DNA from: Chloroflexota bacterium
GTDB taxonomy: Bacteria > Chloroflexota > Chloroflexia > Thermomicrobiales > UBA6265
NCBI GenBank assembly: GCA_023423795.1
Contig: JAFAEX010000248.1
Location: forward strand, 1-64,000
Direction: 5' to 3'
DNA length: 64,000 nt
This document shows positions 7,591 to 15,907 of the stretch, piece by piece. The notes beneath the pieces were generated by a model. The model made no database searches, was not told the origin of the DNA, and was given only the letters and a program-made list of their open reading frames with translations. A program made the translations under genes and the position numbers. The stretch's first letter is position 1, and every line of letters begins with the position of its first letter.

Positions 7591-8391
7591 ATGTTGCTGG
7601 CGATCGAGGTGGGCAACAGCACCACCCACTGCGGGCTGTACGACCACGGAAGTCCGGCGCTGCGGGCCAGTTTTCGGCTTTCGACCGACCGCGCGCGCAC
7701 GCCCGACGAATGGCTGGCGCTGCTGGCCGCGCTCATGGCGAACGACGGCCTGCAGCCCGGCGACATCGACGCGGTCATCGTCTCCAGCGTCGTCCCCTCG
7801 GTGACGAGTTGGCTCGACGAGATGAGCCAGCGGCGGCTCGGCATCGCGCCGCTCGTCGTCGGCCCGGACCTGGACCTCGGCATCCAGTTGCTGGTTGACG
7901 AGCCGGAGAAGGTCGGCGCGGACCGGATCGTGGACTGCATCGCTACCCACGCGCGCTACGGTGGCCCGGCGATCATCATCGACCTCGGCACCGCGACGAC
8001 GTTCGACGTGACCGACGAATCCGGCAACTACCTCGGCGGGGTCATCGCTGCCGGCATCGGCACGACGCTGAAGGCGCTGTCCGGCAACGCCGCCCAGTTG
8101 TTCGCCGTGGAGATGCGCCTGCCCGACGCACCGATCGGCAAGACGACCGCCGACCAGATCCGGGGCGGCATCGTGCTCGGGCACCTGGCGATGATGGAGG
8201 GAATGATCGAGCGGCTGCGGGCGGCGGCCGGCGGCAGCGCGGTAACGATCCTGACCGGTGGGTACGCCCCGCTGTTCGCCGGGCAGTCACCGCTGTTCGA
8301 TCACGTCGATACGGACCTGACCGTGGATGGCCTGCGGATGATCTGGGAGCGCGTCCGCGAACGGCACCACCACGAGGAGGGCGCGGGGTGA
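7591..8391 (+). CDS. coaX: Type III pantothenate kinase
   Basis: The 266-residue protein has the ASKHA fold motifs of CoaX: LLAIEVGNSTTHCGLY at the N-terminus, GADRIVDC near the middle, and IIIDLGTATTFDV. It phosphorylates pantothenate in the first step of coenzyme A synthesis. Length is normal for the family. Two positions differ from the usual pattern: the first motif has Glu where Asp is typical (DVGNT), and GADR is followed by IVD rather than a residue pair plus Asn. The start has a GGGAGA-type ribosome site about 10 bases upstream. Its stop overlaps the next gene, a GNAT acetyltransferase. Confidence 0.85.
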   Translation: MLLAIEVGNSTTHCGLYDHGSPALRASFRLSTDRARTPDEWLALLAALMANDGLQPGDIDAVIVSSVVPSVTSWLDEMSQRRLGIAPLVVGPDLDLGIQLLVDEPEKVGADRIVDCIATHARYGGPAIIIDLGTATTFDVTDESGNYLGGVIAAGIGTTLKALSGNAAQLFAVEMRLPDAPIGKTTADQIRGGIVLGHLAMMEGMIERLRAAAGGSAVTILTGGYAPLFAGQSPLFDHVDTDLTVDGLRMIWERVRERHHHEEGAG

Positions 8392-8849
8392 GCGCGATCG
8401 CGATCCGGCCGTTCGGGCCCGGCGACGCCGCGTTCCGGGAGCGGGTCGCGCCGCGGCTGCATCCGGGCGAGACGGTTTCGCCGCGCGAACAGGAGACGTT
8501 CGCGGCCTTTTTCGCGCGGTTCGGGAATGGCGAAATGGACGACGACGGGGAGACCTTCGTCGCCACCGACCTCGACGACCGCCCGCTCGGCATGATCGTG
8601 CTGTTGCACGACCGCGACTACTTCACCGGCCACCCGCGCGCCTACGTCAACATCCTCGTCGTCGATGAGGACGCCGAGGGCATGGGCGTCGGCCGCGCGC
8701 TGATGGACTTCGCCGAACAGTGGGCGCGCGAGCGCGGGTGTCGCGAGGTGTGCCTCGACGTCTTCGCCGGCAACGCGCGGGCGGTCGCCTTCTACGAGCG
8801 CAACGGCTACCGGGTCGATCACCTGCGGATGGCGAAACCGATTTCCTGA
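8388..8849 (+). CDS. GNAT-family N-acetyltransferase
   Basis: The 153-residue protein has the GNAT core: YVNILVVDEDAEGMGVGRALM contains strand 4 and an acetyl-CoA loop variant (G-x-G-x-G-R-A), followed by VCLDVFAGNARAVAFYERNGY. It transfers an acetyl group from acetyl-CoA to an amine; the acceptor is unknown. The GTG start overlaps the coaX stop by four bases, so it is co-translated with coaX. No functional link to pantothenate is evident. Confidence 0.8.
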   Translation: MSAIAIRPFGPGDAAFRERVAPRLHPGETVSPREQETFAAFFARFGNGEMDDDGETFVATDLDDRPLGMIVLLHDRDYFTGHPRAYVNILVVDEDAEGMGVGRALMDFAEQWARERGCREVCLDVFAGNARAVAFYERNGYRVDHLRMAKPIS

Positions 8850-8948
8850 TCGCGCGGCGGCGTTCACGACCGGCCGATGGTTGTTCCGGGCCTCCGCCCG
8901 GTGGCACACTCGACCGGATCGTTCGACAGGCGCCGGGAGAAACGACAG

Positions 8949-9878
8949 ATGGCGGCGGTGAGGCCCGATGCAGGCGCGGGCGTGTTCGGAGCGGGCGCCG
9001 GCAGCGCCGACGGCGCGCGGCCGTTGCGGCTGGCGGTCCAGCGGTCGGGTCGGCTGACCGAGGAGACGCTGGGGCTGCTCCACGCCATCGGGCTGGAGTT
9101 CGAGAGTTACGGCCAGCGGCTCTTCTCGCATTGCCGCAACTTCCCGCTGTCGATCCTCTACGGGCGCGACGACGACATCCCCGACTACGTCGCCCGGGGC
9201 ACCGTCGATATCGGCGTCGTCGGGCAGAACCTCGTCCACGAGGAAGGGGTCGAGGTCGAGGAACTGCTGCCGCTCGGCTTCGGCTACTGCTCGCTGGTCG
9301 TCGCCGTGCTGCGGGATTCCCCGTGGCAGTCGCCGGAGGACCTGCGCAACGCCCGGATCGCGACCTCCTACCCCAACTCGGCGCGGCGCTTTTTCGAAGC
9401 GATGGGCGGCAATCCCGAGATCATCACCATCAGCGGGTCGGTCGAGGTCGCGCCGTCGCTGGGGCTCGCCGACGCGGTGGTGGAACTGACCGCGACGGGT
9501 TCGACGCTGCTGCTCAACGACCTGCGGCAGATCCACACGATTCTCGATTCACAGGCGGCGCTGGTGGCCAACCCGGACGCCGTCGCCGATCCGGAGCGCC
9601 GGGCCAACGTCGATCGCCTGTTGATGCGGATCGACGCCGTGCGCGCGGCCAAGCGCTACAAATACGTGATGATGAACGCACCGGAGGCGGCCCTGCCCGC
9701 CATCCGCGAGGTCATCCCCGGCCTGAAGGCCCCGACCGTGGTCCCGCTGGCCGATCCGGGCTGGGTGGCGGTCCATACCGCGATCGAGGAAGCCCGGTTC
9801 TGGGAACTTGTCGAGCGCCTCCGCGCGGTCGGCGCGACAGAAATCCTCGTGTCGCCGCTGGAAAAACTGCTGCTGTAG
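8949..9878 (+). CDS. hisG: ATP phosphoribosyltransferase, long form
   Basis: It catalyses the first and regulated step of histidine synthesis, joining ATP and PRPP. The 309-residue protein contains LAVQRSGRLTEET, a periplasmic-binding-like substrate fold (GTVDIGVVGQNL) and the PRPP-binding VVELTATGSTLL. The C-terminal 80 residues (YVMMNAPEAALPAI to GATEILVSPLEKLL) match the ACT-like regulatory domain of the long, histidine-inhibited form that needs no HisZ. The ATG at 8949 follows CGGGAGAAACGACAG. It is the first his gene; a 137-base gap separates it from hisC. Confidence 0.92.
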   Translation: MAAVRPDAGAGVFGAGAGSADGARPLRLAVQRSGRLTEETLGLLHAIGLEFESYGQRLFSHCRNFPLSILYGRDDDIPDYVARGTVDIGVVGQNLVHEEGVEVEELLPLGFGYCSLVVAVLRDSPWQSPEDLRNARIATSYPNSARRFFEAMGGNPEIITISGSVEVAPSLGLADAVVELTATGSTLLLNDLRQIHTILDSQAALVANPDAVADPERRANVDRLLMRIDAVRAAKRYKYVMMNAPEAALPAIREVIPGLKAPTVVPLADPGWVAVHTAIEEARFWELVERLRAVGATEILVSPLEKLLL

Positions 9879-10015
9879 CGCGGCGATCGCCGGGCGTAAT
9901 CGTCTATCCTTGCATTCACCAACGCGGCATCCTCAGGCGCCGGCGCGACCGGACCCCGCCCGCCGCGCGTTCCGCCGTTCCCATTCCGGCCCGTCCGGCC
10001 GCTGGAGGCATGCCC

Positions 10016-11137
10016 GTGGCTCCGTCCACCCCGACCCGCCGTGCGTACGATCCCGACCGGATGCTGAAACCGGCGGTCCGCTCGATGGGCGCGTACCAGC
10101 GCGAGGACGCGCCGGAGACCAAGCCGGAGCGGGTCGTGCGGCTCGACTGGAACGAGTCGCCGTGGGGTCCGTCGCCGAAGGCCCGCGAGGCGCTGCGCGA
10201 GTTCGACCATTTCCACCGCTACCCGGAGTTCGACGCCGGCGAATTGCGGCAAGCGCTGGCCGATTACCTGGGCGCGCCGGTGGAGCAGATCGTCGCCGGG
10301 GCCGGCCTGGACGACGTACTGAATACGCTGGCGATGCTGATCCTGCACCCCGGCGACCAGGTGATCATCTCGGAGCCGACCTTCGGCGTGTACCGGCCGC
10401 TCTTTTCCGGGCACGGGGCCGAGGTCGTCGATGTGCCCCTGACCAAAGATTGGCAGATCGACGCCGACGCGGTGATCGCGGCGGCGCAGGACGAGCGGAC
10501 CAAACTGGTCGTCGTCTGCAATCCGAACAACCCGACTGGCAACCTGTTCGACCCGGCGGCGGTAGAGCGAATCTGCGCCGAGTCGCCCTGCGTGGTGGCG
10601 ATCGACGAGGCCTACGCCGAGTTCGCCGGGGTGAACCACCGCGAACTCATGGACCGCTACCCGAACGTCGCCGTGATGCGGACGATGAGCAAGTTCGCCG
10701 GGCTGGCCGGGATGCGGGTCGGGTACGGCGTCTTCCCGAAGGACCTCATCGCCTACACGATGCAGGTGATGCCCGCCTTCTGCAACGTCGGCACCGCGTC
10801 GAGCGTGGCGGCCATCGCCTCGCTGGAGGACCTCGACTACCTGCGCGGGGTCGTCGATCGGATCGTGGCCGATCGCGATGCGCTGTCGGAGCGGCTGCGG
10901 ACGATCCCGGGGGTGGAGCCGATGCCCTCGGCGACCAACTTCACGCTGGTGAAACTGCCGGTAGCGGATGCCGGGCCGGTGGTGAAGGAACTTGGCAACC
11001 GCGGCGTCTTCGTCCGCCACTTCGGGCGGCCGGACCTCAAGTTGGGCAATTACCTGCGCGTCTCGATCGGGACGCCGGACGAGAACGAGATCTTCGCGAC
11101 GGAACTGGCGTCGATCCTCGCCGAGGCGGCGGCATGA
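10016..11137 (+). CDS. hisC: Histidinol-phosphate aminotransferase
   Basis: This class I/II PLP aminotransferase of about 373 residues converts imidazole-acetol phosphate to histidinol phosphate. Visible motifs are LDWNESPWGPSP, NPNNPTGN, the AIDEAYAEF aspartate and the PLP lysine in MSKFAGLAGMRVGY. Context in the his operon fixes the specificity. GTG at 10016 is chosen because GGAGG lies seven bases upstream; an ATG two codons earlier (10010) is too close to that site. Its stop overlaps the hisB start by four bases. Confidence 0.92.
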   Translation: MAPSTPTRRAYDPDRMLKPAVRSMGAYQREDAPETKPERVVRLDWNESPWGPSPKAREALREFDHFHRYPEFDAGELRQALADYLGAPVEQIVAGAGLDDVLNTLAMLILHPGDQVIISEPTFGVYRPLFSGHGAEVVDVPLTKDWQIDADAVIAAAQDERTKLVVVCNPNNPTGNLFDPAAVERICAESPCVVAIDEAYAEFAGVNHRELMDRYPNVAVMRTMSKFAGLAGMRVGYGVFPKDLIAYTMQVMPAFCNVGTASSVAAIASLEDLDYLRGVVDRIVADRDALSERLRTIPGVEPMPSATNFTLVKLPVADAGPVVKELGNRGVFVRHFGRPDLKLGNYLRVSIGTPDENEIFATELASILAEAAA

Positions 11138-11742
11138 CCGACCTGATGCACCCGATCCGCCGGGCCGAACTCGAGCGGGACACGCTGGAAACCAGGATCG
11201 CGCTGGCGCTGGATCTCGCGGGCGGCCCGGTAACGGCCGACACCGGGGTCCGGTTCCTCGACCACATGCTGGACGCGCTCGGCCGCCACGGGCGAATCGG
11301 CCTGAACGTGCGCTGCACGGGCGATGCGGCGATGGACCCGCACCATACGGTGGAAGACGTCGGCATCGCGCTCGGGACGGCGCTGCGGCAGGCGCTGGGC
11401 GACCGGCGCGGCATCGCCCGCTACGGCCACGCCTACGCGCCGCTCGACGAAGCGCTGGCGCGGGTGGTGATCGACGTTTCCGGGCGGCCGTTCCTCCACT
11501 TCGAGGCGGTGATGCCCGAGCCGGCGATCGGCGCGGATTTTGCGAGCAGCCTGGTCGAGGAGTTCTGGCGAGGATTCGCCGTCAATGGCGGCCTCACCGT
11601 CCACATCGACCTGCTGAGGGCACGCAACGCCCACCACGCGGCGGAAGCGATCTTCAAGGCCGGGGCGCTCGCGCTGCGCGCCGCGATCGCGCTGACCGGT
11701 GACCGTTCGGTGGTGCCGTCAACCAAGGGAGTCCTGGCATGA
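11134..11742 (+). CDS. hisB: Imidazoleglycerol-phosphate dehydratase
   Basis: The 202-residue monofunctional HisB dehydrates IGP to imidazole-acetol phosphate. Metal-binding histidine clusters are present: FLDHMLDALGRHG, DPHHTVEDVGIALG and RNAHHAAEAIFK. There is no histidinol-phosphate phosphatase domain, so that step must be encoded elsewhere. ATGA overlaps join it to hisC before and hisH after. Confidence 0.93.
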   Translation: MTDLMHPIRRAELERDTLETRIALALDLAGGPVTADTGVRFLDHMLDALGRHGRIGLNVRCTGDAAMDPHHTVEDVGIALGTALRQALGDRRGIARYGHAYAPLDEALARVVIDVSGRPFLHFEAVMPEPAIGADFASSLVEEFWRGFAVNGGLTVHIDLLRARNAHHAAEAIFKAGALALRAAIALTGDRSVVPSTKGVLA

Positions 11743-12380
11743 GGCCACGGGTGGCGGTGATCGATTACGGCGCCGGGAACCTGCGCTCGATCGGCCGCGC
11801 GCTGGCGGCGGCGGGCGCGGAGCCGGTCGTCGTGGATCGCCCGGTCGATCTGGCCGGCGTGGACGGCGTGGTGCTGCCCGGCGTGGGCGCGGCCGGGGCC
11901 ACGATGGAGCGGATGCGCGAGCACGGGCTGGTCGAGCCGTTGCAGCAGTTGATCGCGCAGGGAACGCCGTTCCTTGGCGTCTGCCTCGGGATGCAATTGC
12001 TGTTCGGGCACCAGGAAGAGGGCAACACCGAAGGGCTCGGCGTCTTCCCGGGCCGGGTGCGCTCGCTGGCGCCCGGGGTGAAGATCCCGCAGATCGGCTG
12101 GAACCGCGCCCGGCTCGTGGCCGACGGGCCGCTCGGCGCGGCGGGCGAGGACCTGGACGTGTATTTCGTCCACTCCTTCGTTTCCGTCGATCCGGACCCG
12201 GCCGATGTCGCGGCGGTAACGCGGTACGGCGAGGCGTTCCCCTCGGTCGTCCGGCGCGGTGCGGTGTGGGGCACCCAGTTCCACCCGGAGAAGAGCGGCG
12301 AGACCGGGTTGCGGCTGCTGCGGGCGTGGGTCGAACTGGCCCGCGCGCGGGCGGGCGCGGCCGAGGCGGCGACGGCGTGA
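11739..12380 (+). CDS. hisH: Imidazole glycerol phosphate synthase, glutaminase subunit
   Basis: This 213-residue class I glutamine amidotransferase supplies ammonia to HisF. The nucleophile cysteine is in LGVCLGMQLL, and the His-Glu pair is in TQFHPEKSG. VIDYGAGNLRS opens the domain as usual for HisH. Start and stop both overlap neighbours (hisB, hisA) by four bases. Confidence 0.93.
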   Translation: MRPRVAVIDYGAGNLRSIGRALAAAGAEPVVVDRPVDLAGVDGVVLPGVGAAGATMERMREHGLVEPLQQLIAQGTPFLGVCLGMQLLFGHQEEGNTEGLGVFPGRVRSLAPGVKIPQIGWNRARLVADGPLGAAGEDLDVYFVHSFVSVDPDPADVAAVTRYGEAFPSVVRRGAVWGTQFHPEKSGETGLRLLRAWVELARARAGAAEAATA

Positions 12381-13108
12381 TCGTTTACCCGGCAATCGAT
12401 CTGCGCGGCGGGCGCTGCGTGCGCCTGGTCGAGGGCGACTTCGCCCGCGAAACCGAATACGACGCCGACCCGGCCGAGGCGGCGAAGCGCTGGGCCGCGG
12501 GCGGCGCGGAGTGGCTGCACGTCGTCGATCTCGACGGCGCGGTGGTCGGCGAACCGGTCAACCGCGACGCCATCCGGCGGATCAGGGACGCCGTGGAAAT
12601 CCCGATCCAGCTCGGCGGCGGGCTGCGGCTGCCGGAACACCTCGAAGCGGCGTTCGGCCTCGGCGTCAACCGGGTGATCCTCGGCACCGCCGCCCTCGGC
12701 GACGCGCGGCTTGTCCACGAAGCGGTCAGTACGTACGGGAGCGCGGTCGCGGTGGCGCTCGACGCGCGCGACGGGAAACTCGCCGCCGCCGGCTGGCTGG
12801 AGCAGACCGAATCGCTGGCGACCGAGGTTGCCGAACAGCTGCGCGAGGCCGGCGTCGCCCACTTCATCTGCACCGACATCGCCCGCGACGGCACGCTGGC
12901 TGGTCCGAACCTCAGTTCGCTCGGCGAGATGGTCACGCTGCTTGGGCACGGCGTCATCGCTTCCGGCGGTGTTGGCACGGTCGATGATATCGGCCGGGTC
13001 GCGGAACTGGGCGTGGACGGGGTGATCGTCGGCCGTGCGCTGTACGACGGCCGGGTGGACCTGCGAGACGCGCTGGATCGCGCCAAGCGCTGGCAACACG
13101 AACTGTGA
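12377..13108 (+). CDS. hisA: ProFAR isomerase
   Basis: The 243-residue (beta/alpha)8 barrel isomerises ProFAR to PRFAR. The catalytic aspartates are in YPAIDLRGGRCVRL (N-terminal half) and CTDIARDGTLAGPN (C-terminal half). Phosphate-binding glycine loops (QLGGGLR, ASGGVGTVDD) are present. The GTG start overlaps the hisH stop as GTGA. It could be a bifunctional PriA in an actinobacterium, but nothing else here points to that. Confidence 0.92.
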   Translation: MIVYPAIDLRGGRCVRLVEGDFARETEYDADPAEAAKRWAAGGAEWLHVVDLDGAVVGEPVNRDAIRRIRDAVEIPIQLGGGLRLPEHLEAAFGLGVNRVILGTAALGDARLVHEAVSTYGSAVAVALDARDGKLAAAGWLEQTESLATEVAEQLREAGVAHFICTDIARDGTLAGPNLSSLGEMVTLLGHGVIASGGVGTVDDIGRVAELGVDGVIVGRALYDGRVDLRDALDRAKRWQHEL

Positions 13109-13953
13109 GCACGATCGTGACGACGAATCAGGTTTCCGGCTCCCCGAGATCCTTCGCCGAGATGTGTGCCGGCGTCGAGGACGCCGGGTACCGGCGGGTG
13201 ATCCCGTGTCTCGACGTGACCGACGGCCGGGTGGTCAAGGGCGTCGAGTTCGTGAACCTGCGCGACGCGGGCGACCCGGTGGAACTGGCGGCCTTTTACA
13301 ACCGCGAGGGCGCCGACGAACTGGTCTTCCTCGACATCACCGCTTCGTCGGACAGCCGGCGGACGATGATCGACGTCATCGAGCGCACGGCCAACGAACT
13401 CTTCATCCCGCTGACGGTCGGCGGCGGCGTGCGCGCGACCTCCGACATGCGGGACCTGCTCAAGGCAGGCGCGGACAAGGTTTCCCTGAACACCGCGGCC
13501 ATCGCCGATCCGTCCCTCATCTCGGCCGGGGCTGAGATCTTCGGAACGCAGTGCATCGTCGTCGCCATCGACGCCCGCCGCGAGCCGGACGGCTCGGGCT
13601 GGGGCGTCTACACCCACGGCGGACGCCGGCCGGCCGGGCTCGATGCCGTCGAATGGGCAGCGGAAGCGGCCAAACGCGGCGCGGGCGAGATCCTGCTTAC
13701 CAGCATGGACCGCGACGGCACGAAGGACGGCTACGACCTGCCGCTGCTGGAGGCGGTTTCCGCGGCGGTCGGCGTGCCGGTGATCGCCTCCGGCGGCGCC
13801 GGCACGCTCGACCACCTCGCCGAAGGGCTCGCCCCGGGGCGGGCCGACGCGGTACTGGCGGCCTCGATCTTCCACTTCGGGGAGTACCGGGTCGGCGACG
13901 CCAAGCGACACCTGCTGGAACGCGGCATTCCCGTTCGTATGGGCCAGTCGTGA
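13105..13953 (+). CDS. hisF: Imidazole glycerol phosphate synthase, cyclase subunit
   Basis: The 282-residue barrel closes the imidazole ring using ammonia from HisH and releases IGP and AICAR. Catalytic aspartates lie in IPCLDVTDGRVVKG and TSMDRDGTKDGYD. It carries about 28 extra N-terminal residues before RRVIPCLDV compared with the usual start a few residues before that motif. The GTG start overlaps hisA, so the extension is probably translated. Confidence 0.92.
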   Translation: MSTIVTTNQVSGSPRSFAEMCAGVEDAGYRRVIPCLDVTDGRVVKGVEFVNLRDAGDPVELAAFYNREGADELVFLDITASSDSRRTMIDVIERTANELFIPLTVGGGVRATSDMRDLLKAGADKVSLNTAAIADPSLISAGAEIFGTQCIVVAIDARREPDGSGWGVYTHGGRRPAGLDAVEWAAEAAKRGAGEILLTSMDRDGTKDGYDLPLLEAVSAAVGVPVIASGGAGTLDHLAEGLAPGRADAVLAASIFHFGEYRVGDAKRHLLERGIPVRMGQS

Positions 13954-14894
13954 GCGGCGCCACCGGGGGCGCCCCGATCCGCTGGGGAAGCGACGGTTTG
14001 GCGACGGTCGTGACCGTCGATGCCGCCAGCGGAGACGTGCTGATGGTCGCCTCGATGAACGCCGAGGCGCTGGCGTTGACGCGCGAGACTGGTGTGGTGC
14101 ACTACTGGTCGCGGTCCCGCGACGCGCTCTGGCGGAAGGGCGCGACCTCCGGCCACGAGCAGCGGCTGGTCGAGATTCGTGTCAACTGCAACCGGGACAG
14201 CCTGCTCGTCCGCGTCAAGCAGCAGGGCGCGGTCTGCCACAACGGCTACGCCACCTGCTACTACCGCCGGCTCGACGCCGATGATTCCCTTACGGTTGTC
14301 GAACAACGGGAGTTCGATCCCGAAGCGGTCTACGGTGCGACAACCTCCCCTGCCCCATCGCTGGACCTCGTGCAGGAGTGGTACGGGGCCTACGCCGCCC
14401 TTCGCGACGAGGACCTCGAATCGGTTTCCGGCACCTCGCGCCGCCTGCGCGCCGAGCACGACGAGGTCACGGCGCGGCTCGCCGACGAACTCAACGAACT
14501 GGCCGGGGTGCTCGACGGCAGCCACCGGCACCGGTCGTTCGCCGACGACATCGCGCTGGAAGCAACCCAGTGCCTGTACTGGGCGGCGCTGGTCGCGCTG
14601 CGGAGCGGCATCGACGGCGAGGCGTTTGGGAACTGGGTTCTGAATCAAACTTCTGGGGATATGTCGCGTACGTTCGATTCCGAGAAACGCGCGTCCCTCC
14701 TCCGGAATCTAGGCGCCGCCGTTCGCTCGAATGCCGCTGCCGCCGTTGAATGGCTTCCCGAGGTAGTGGCAGCGGTGTCGGCAGCCGCGGCACGCGGCGG
14801 TCATGACGTTCCAAGCCTTATTGCGGCGGACCTCGACGACCTCGGTTCAAGGCCGTATCTGTGCGGGTACTTCGGGCGGCTTCGAGCAGGCTGA
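13950..14894 (+). CDS. hisI: Phosphoribosyl-AMP cyclohydrolase fused to a MazG/HisE-like helical domain
   Basis: The first ~115 residues are a HisI domain, which opens the adenine ring of PR-AMP. The zinc cysteines are in CHNGYATCYYRR, with a third in VNCNRD. The metal-binding DCDxD motif of many HisI proteins reads NCNRD here. Residues about 130-235 form an all-helical region with ADELNELAGVLDGSHRH and ADDIALEATQCLYW. This resembles MazG/HisE-type NTP pyrophosphohydrolases and could supply the otherwise missing HisE step. A further 75 residues start at a less GC-rich stretch (about 14,640-14,690) and are unassigned. The GTG start overlaps the hisF stop. The HisI call is firm; the C-terminal role is inferred. 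Confidence 0.8.
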   Translation: MSGATGGAPIRWGSDGLATVVTVDAASGDVLMVASMNAEALALTRETGVVHYWSRSRDALWRKGATSGHEQRLVEIRVNCNRDSLLVRVKQQGAVCHNGYATCYYRRLDADDSLTVVEQREFDPEAVYGATTSPAPSLDLVQEWYGAYAALRDEDLESVSGTSRRLRAEHDEVTARLADELNELAGVLDGSHRHRSFADDIALEATQCLYWAALVALRSGIDGEAFGNWVLNQTSGDMSRTFDSEKRASLLRNLGAAVRSNAAAAVEWLPEVVAAVSAAAARGGHDVPSLIAADLDDLGSRPYLCGYFGRLRAG

Positions 14895-14918
14895 AACGCG
14901 ACGGCCAACAGGAACGCG

Positions 14919-15773
14919 ATGATCGACCAACCACACGATCCGATGACGCCGCATGTACCGGCCACCCACGACGAGCGTCTCTGGACGCCGTGGCGGATGC
15001 GCTACGTCGGCGGCAATGCGGCAGAAGACGACTGCATCTTCTGCAACCGGCTCCGGGGCAACGACGACGCGCATTCGCTCGTCCTTTGGCGCGGCGACGT
15101 CTCGTACGTCATCATGAACCTGTACCCCTACAACACCGGCCACGTCATGCTCGTGCCCAACGAGCACGCGGACAGCCCGGAGACGGCAGACCCCGCCGCG
15201 CTGGCCGAGATGGCGGCGCTGCTGCCGGGGCTGCTGCGGGCGTTGCGTCGGGTGCTGGGATGCCACGGATTCAACGTCGGCCTGAACGTCGGTGCGGTCG
15301 CCGGGGCGGGCATCGCCGCGCACCTCCACCAGCACGTCGTGCCGCGCTGGACCGGCGACGCCAACTTCATGCCGATCCTCGCCTCGACGATGGTGCTGCC
15401 TGAGGTGATCCCGGTGACCTACGCCAAACTCCGGGCGGAACTGGAGCGCGAATTCGGCGGCGCGAGGGCGCTCGATGTCGTCATCCTCGACCGGGGTGCC
15501 GGGCGAGTCGCCGTCGATGGCACCGGCCGGTTGCCGGCCATCGCCGCGGACGAAGGGCAACCGCTCTGGCGCACGGCGGCCTCGCTTGCGAACGCCAGCG
15601 GCGACGTGGAGATCCTCGGCTGGGCCGGGCCGCGCCGGGCCGGCGACGGGCGAGGCGCGCTTGCGCTGCGAATCGACGGCGACGCCCCAACCGGCACGAC
15701 GTGGCGTTCGGCCGCCGAGTGCGACCTCGAACCGGTCGCCCGCGCGTTGGAATTGGCAGGAGCGACCGCGTAA
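14919..15773 (+). CDS. HIT-family nucleotide hydrolase/phosphorylase
   Basis: The 284-residue protein has CIFCNRL zinc-type cysteines, GHVMLVPNEH and the histidine triad HLHQHVV. This is the pattern of bacterial HIT proteins resembling Ap4A phosphorylase. It should act on nucleoside-phosphate linkages in the cytoplasm. The C-terminal 100 residues are unassigned. It follows the hisI gene by 24 bases and may share its transcript. Confidence 0.82.
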   Translation: MIDQPHDPMTPHVPATHDERLWTPWRMRYVGGNAAEDDCIFCNRLRGNDDAHSLVLWRGDVSYVIMNLYPYNTGHVMLVPNEHADSPETADPAALAEMAALLPGLLRALRRVLGCHGFNVGLNVGAVAGAGIAAHLHQHVVPRWTGDANFMPILASTMVLPEVIPVTYAKLRAELEREFGGARALDVVILDRGAGRVAVDGTGRLPAIAADEGQPLWRTAASLANASGDVEILGWAGPRRAGDGRGALALRIDGDAPTGTTWRSAAECDLEPVARALELAGATA

Positions 15774-15832
15774 CGAGCATCGGTACGCGACGCTGACTTC
15801 CCGGCAAATCTGGTTGCGCTTCGGAGCCCTTC

Positions 15833-15838
15833 CTATAC
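15833..15838 (+). promoter_or_regulatory. Possible -10 box (TATACT) for the MFS gene
   Basis: TATACT lies 75 bases before the MFS start; TTGCGC lies 14 bases upstream of it, a short spacer. Confidence 0.4.
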
Positions 15839-15907
15839 TCGGGACAGGGCGCGACGGTGCATCCCGGGGGGACGTCTCCCCTGGCGCGGCAGCAGGGGGA
15901 GGACTCG

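Noticed and set aside
9888..9935. Stretch between hisG and hisC whose translation resembles the start of HisA (VIVYPCIHQRG versus VIVYPAIDLRG)
   Set aside because: About two thirds of 35 bases match, but it is short, has a TAA where hisA has TGA/GTG, and cannot be told from chance in a GC-rich region.
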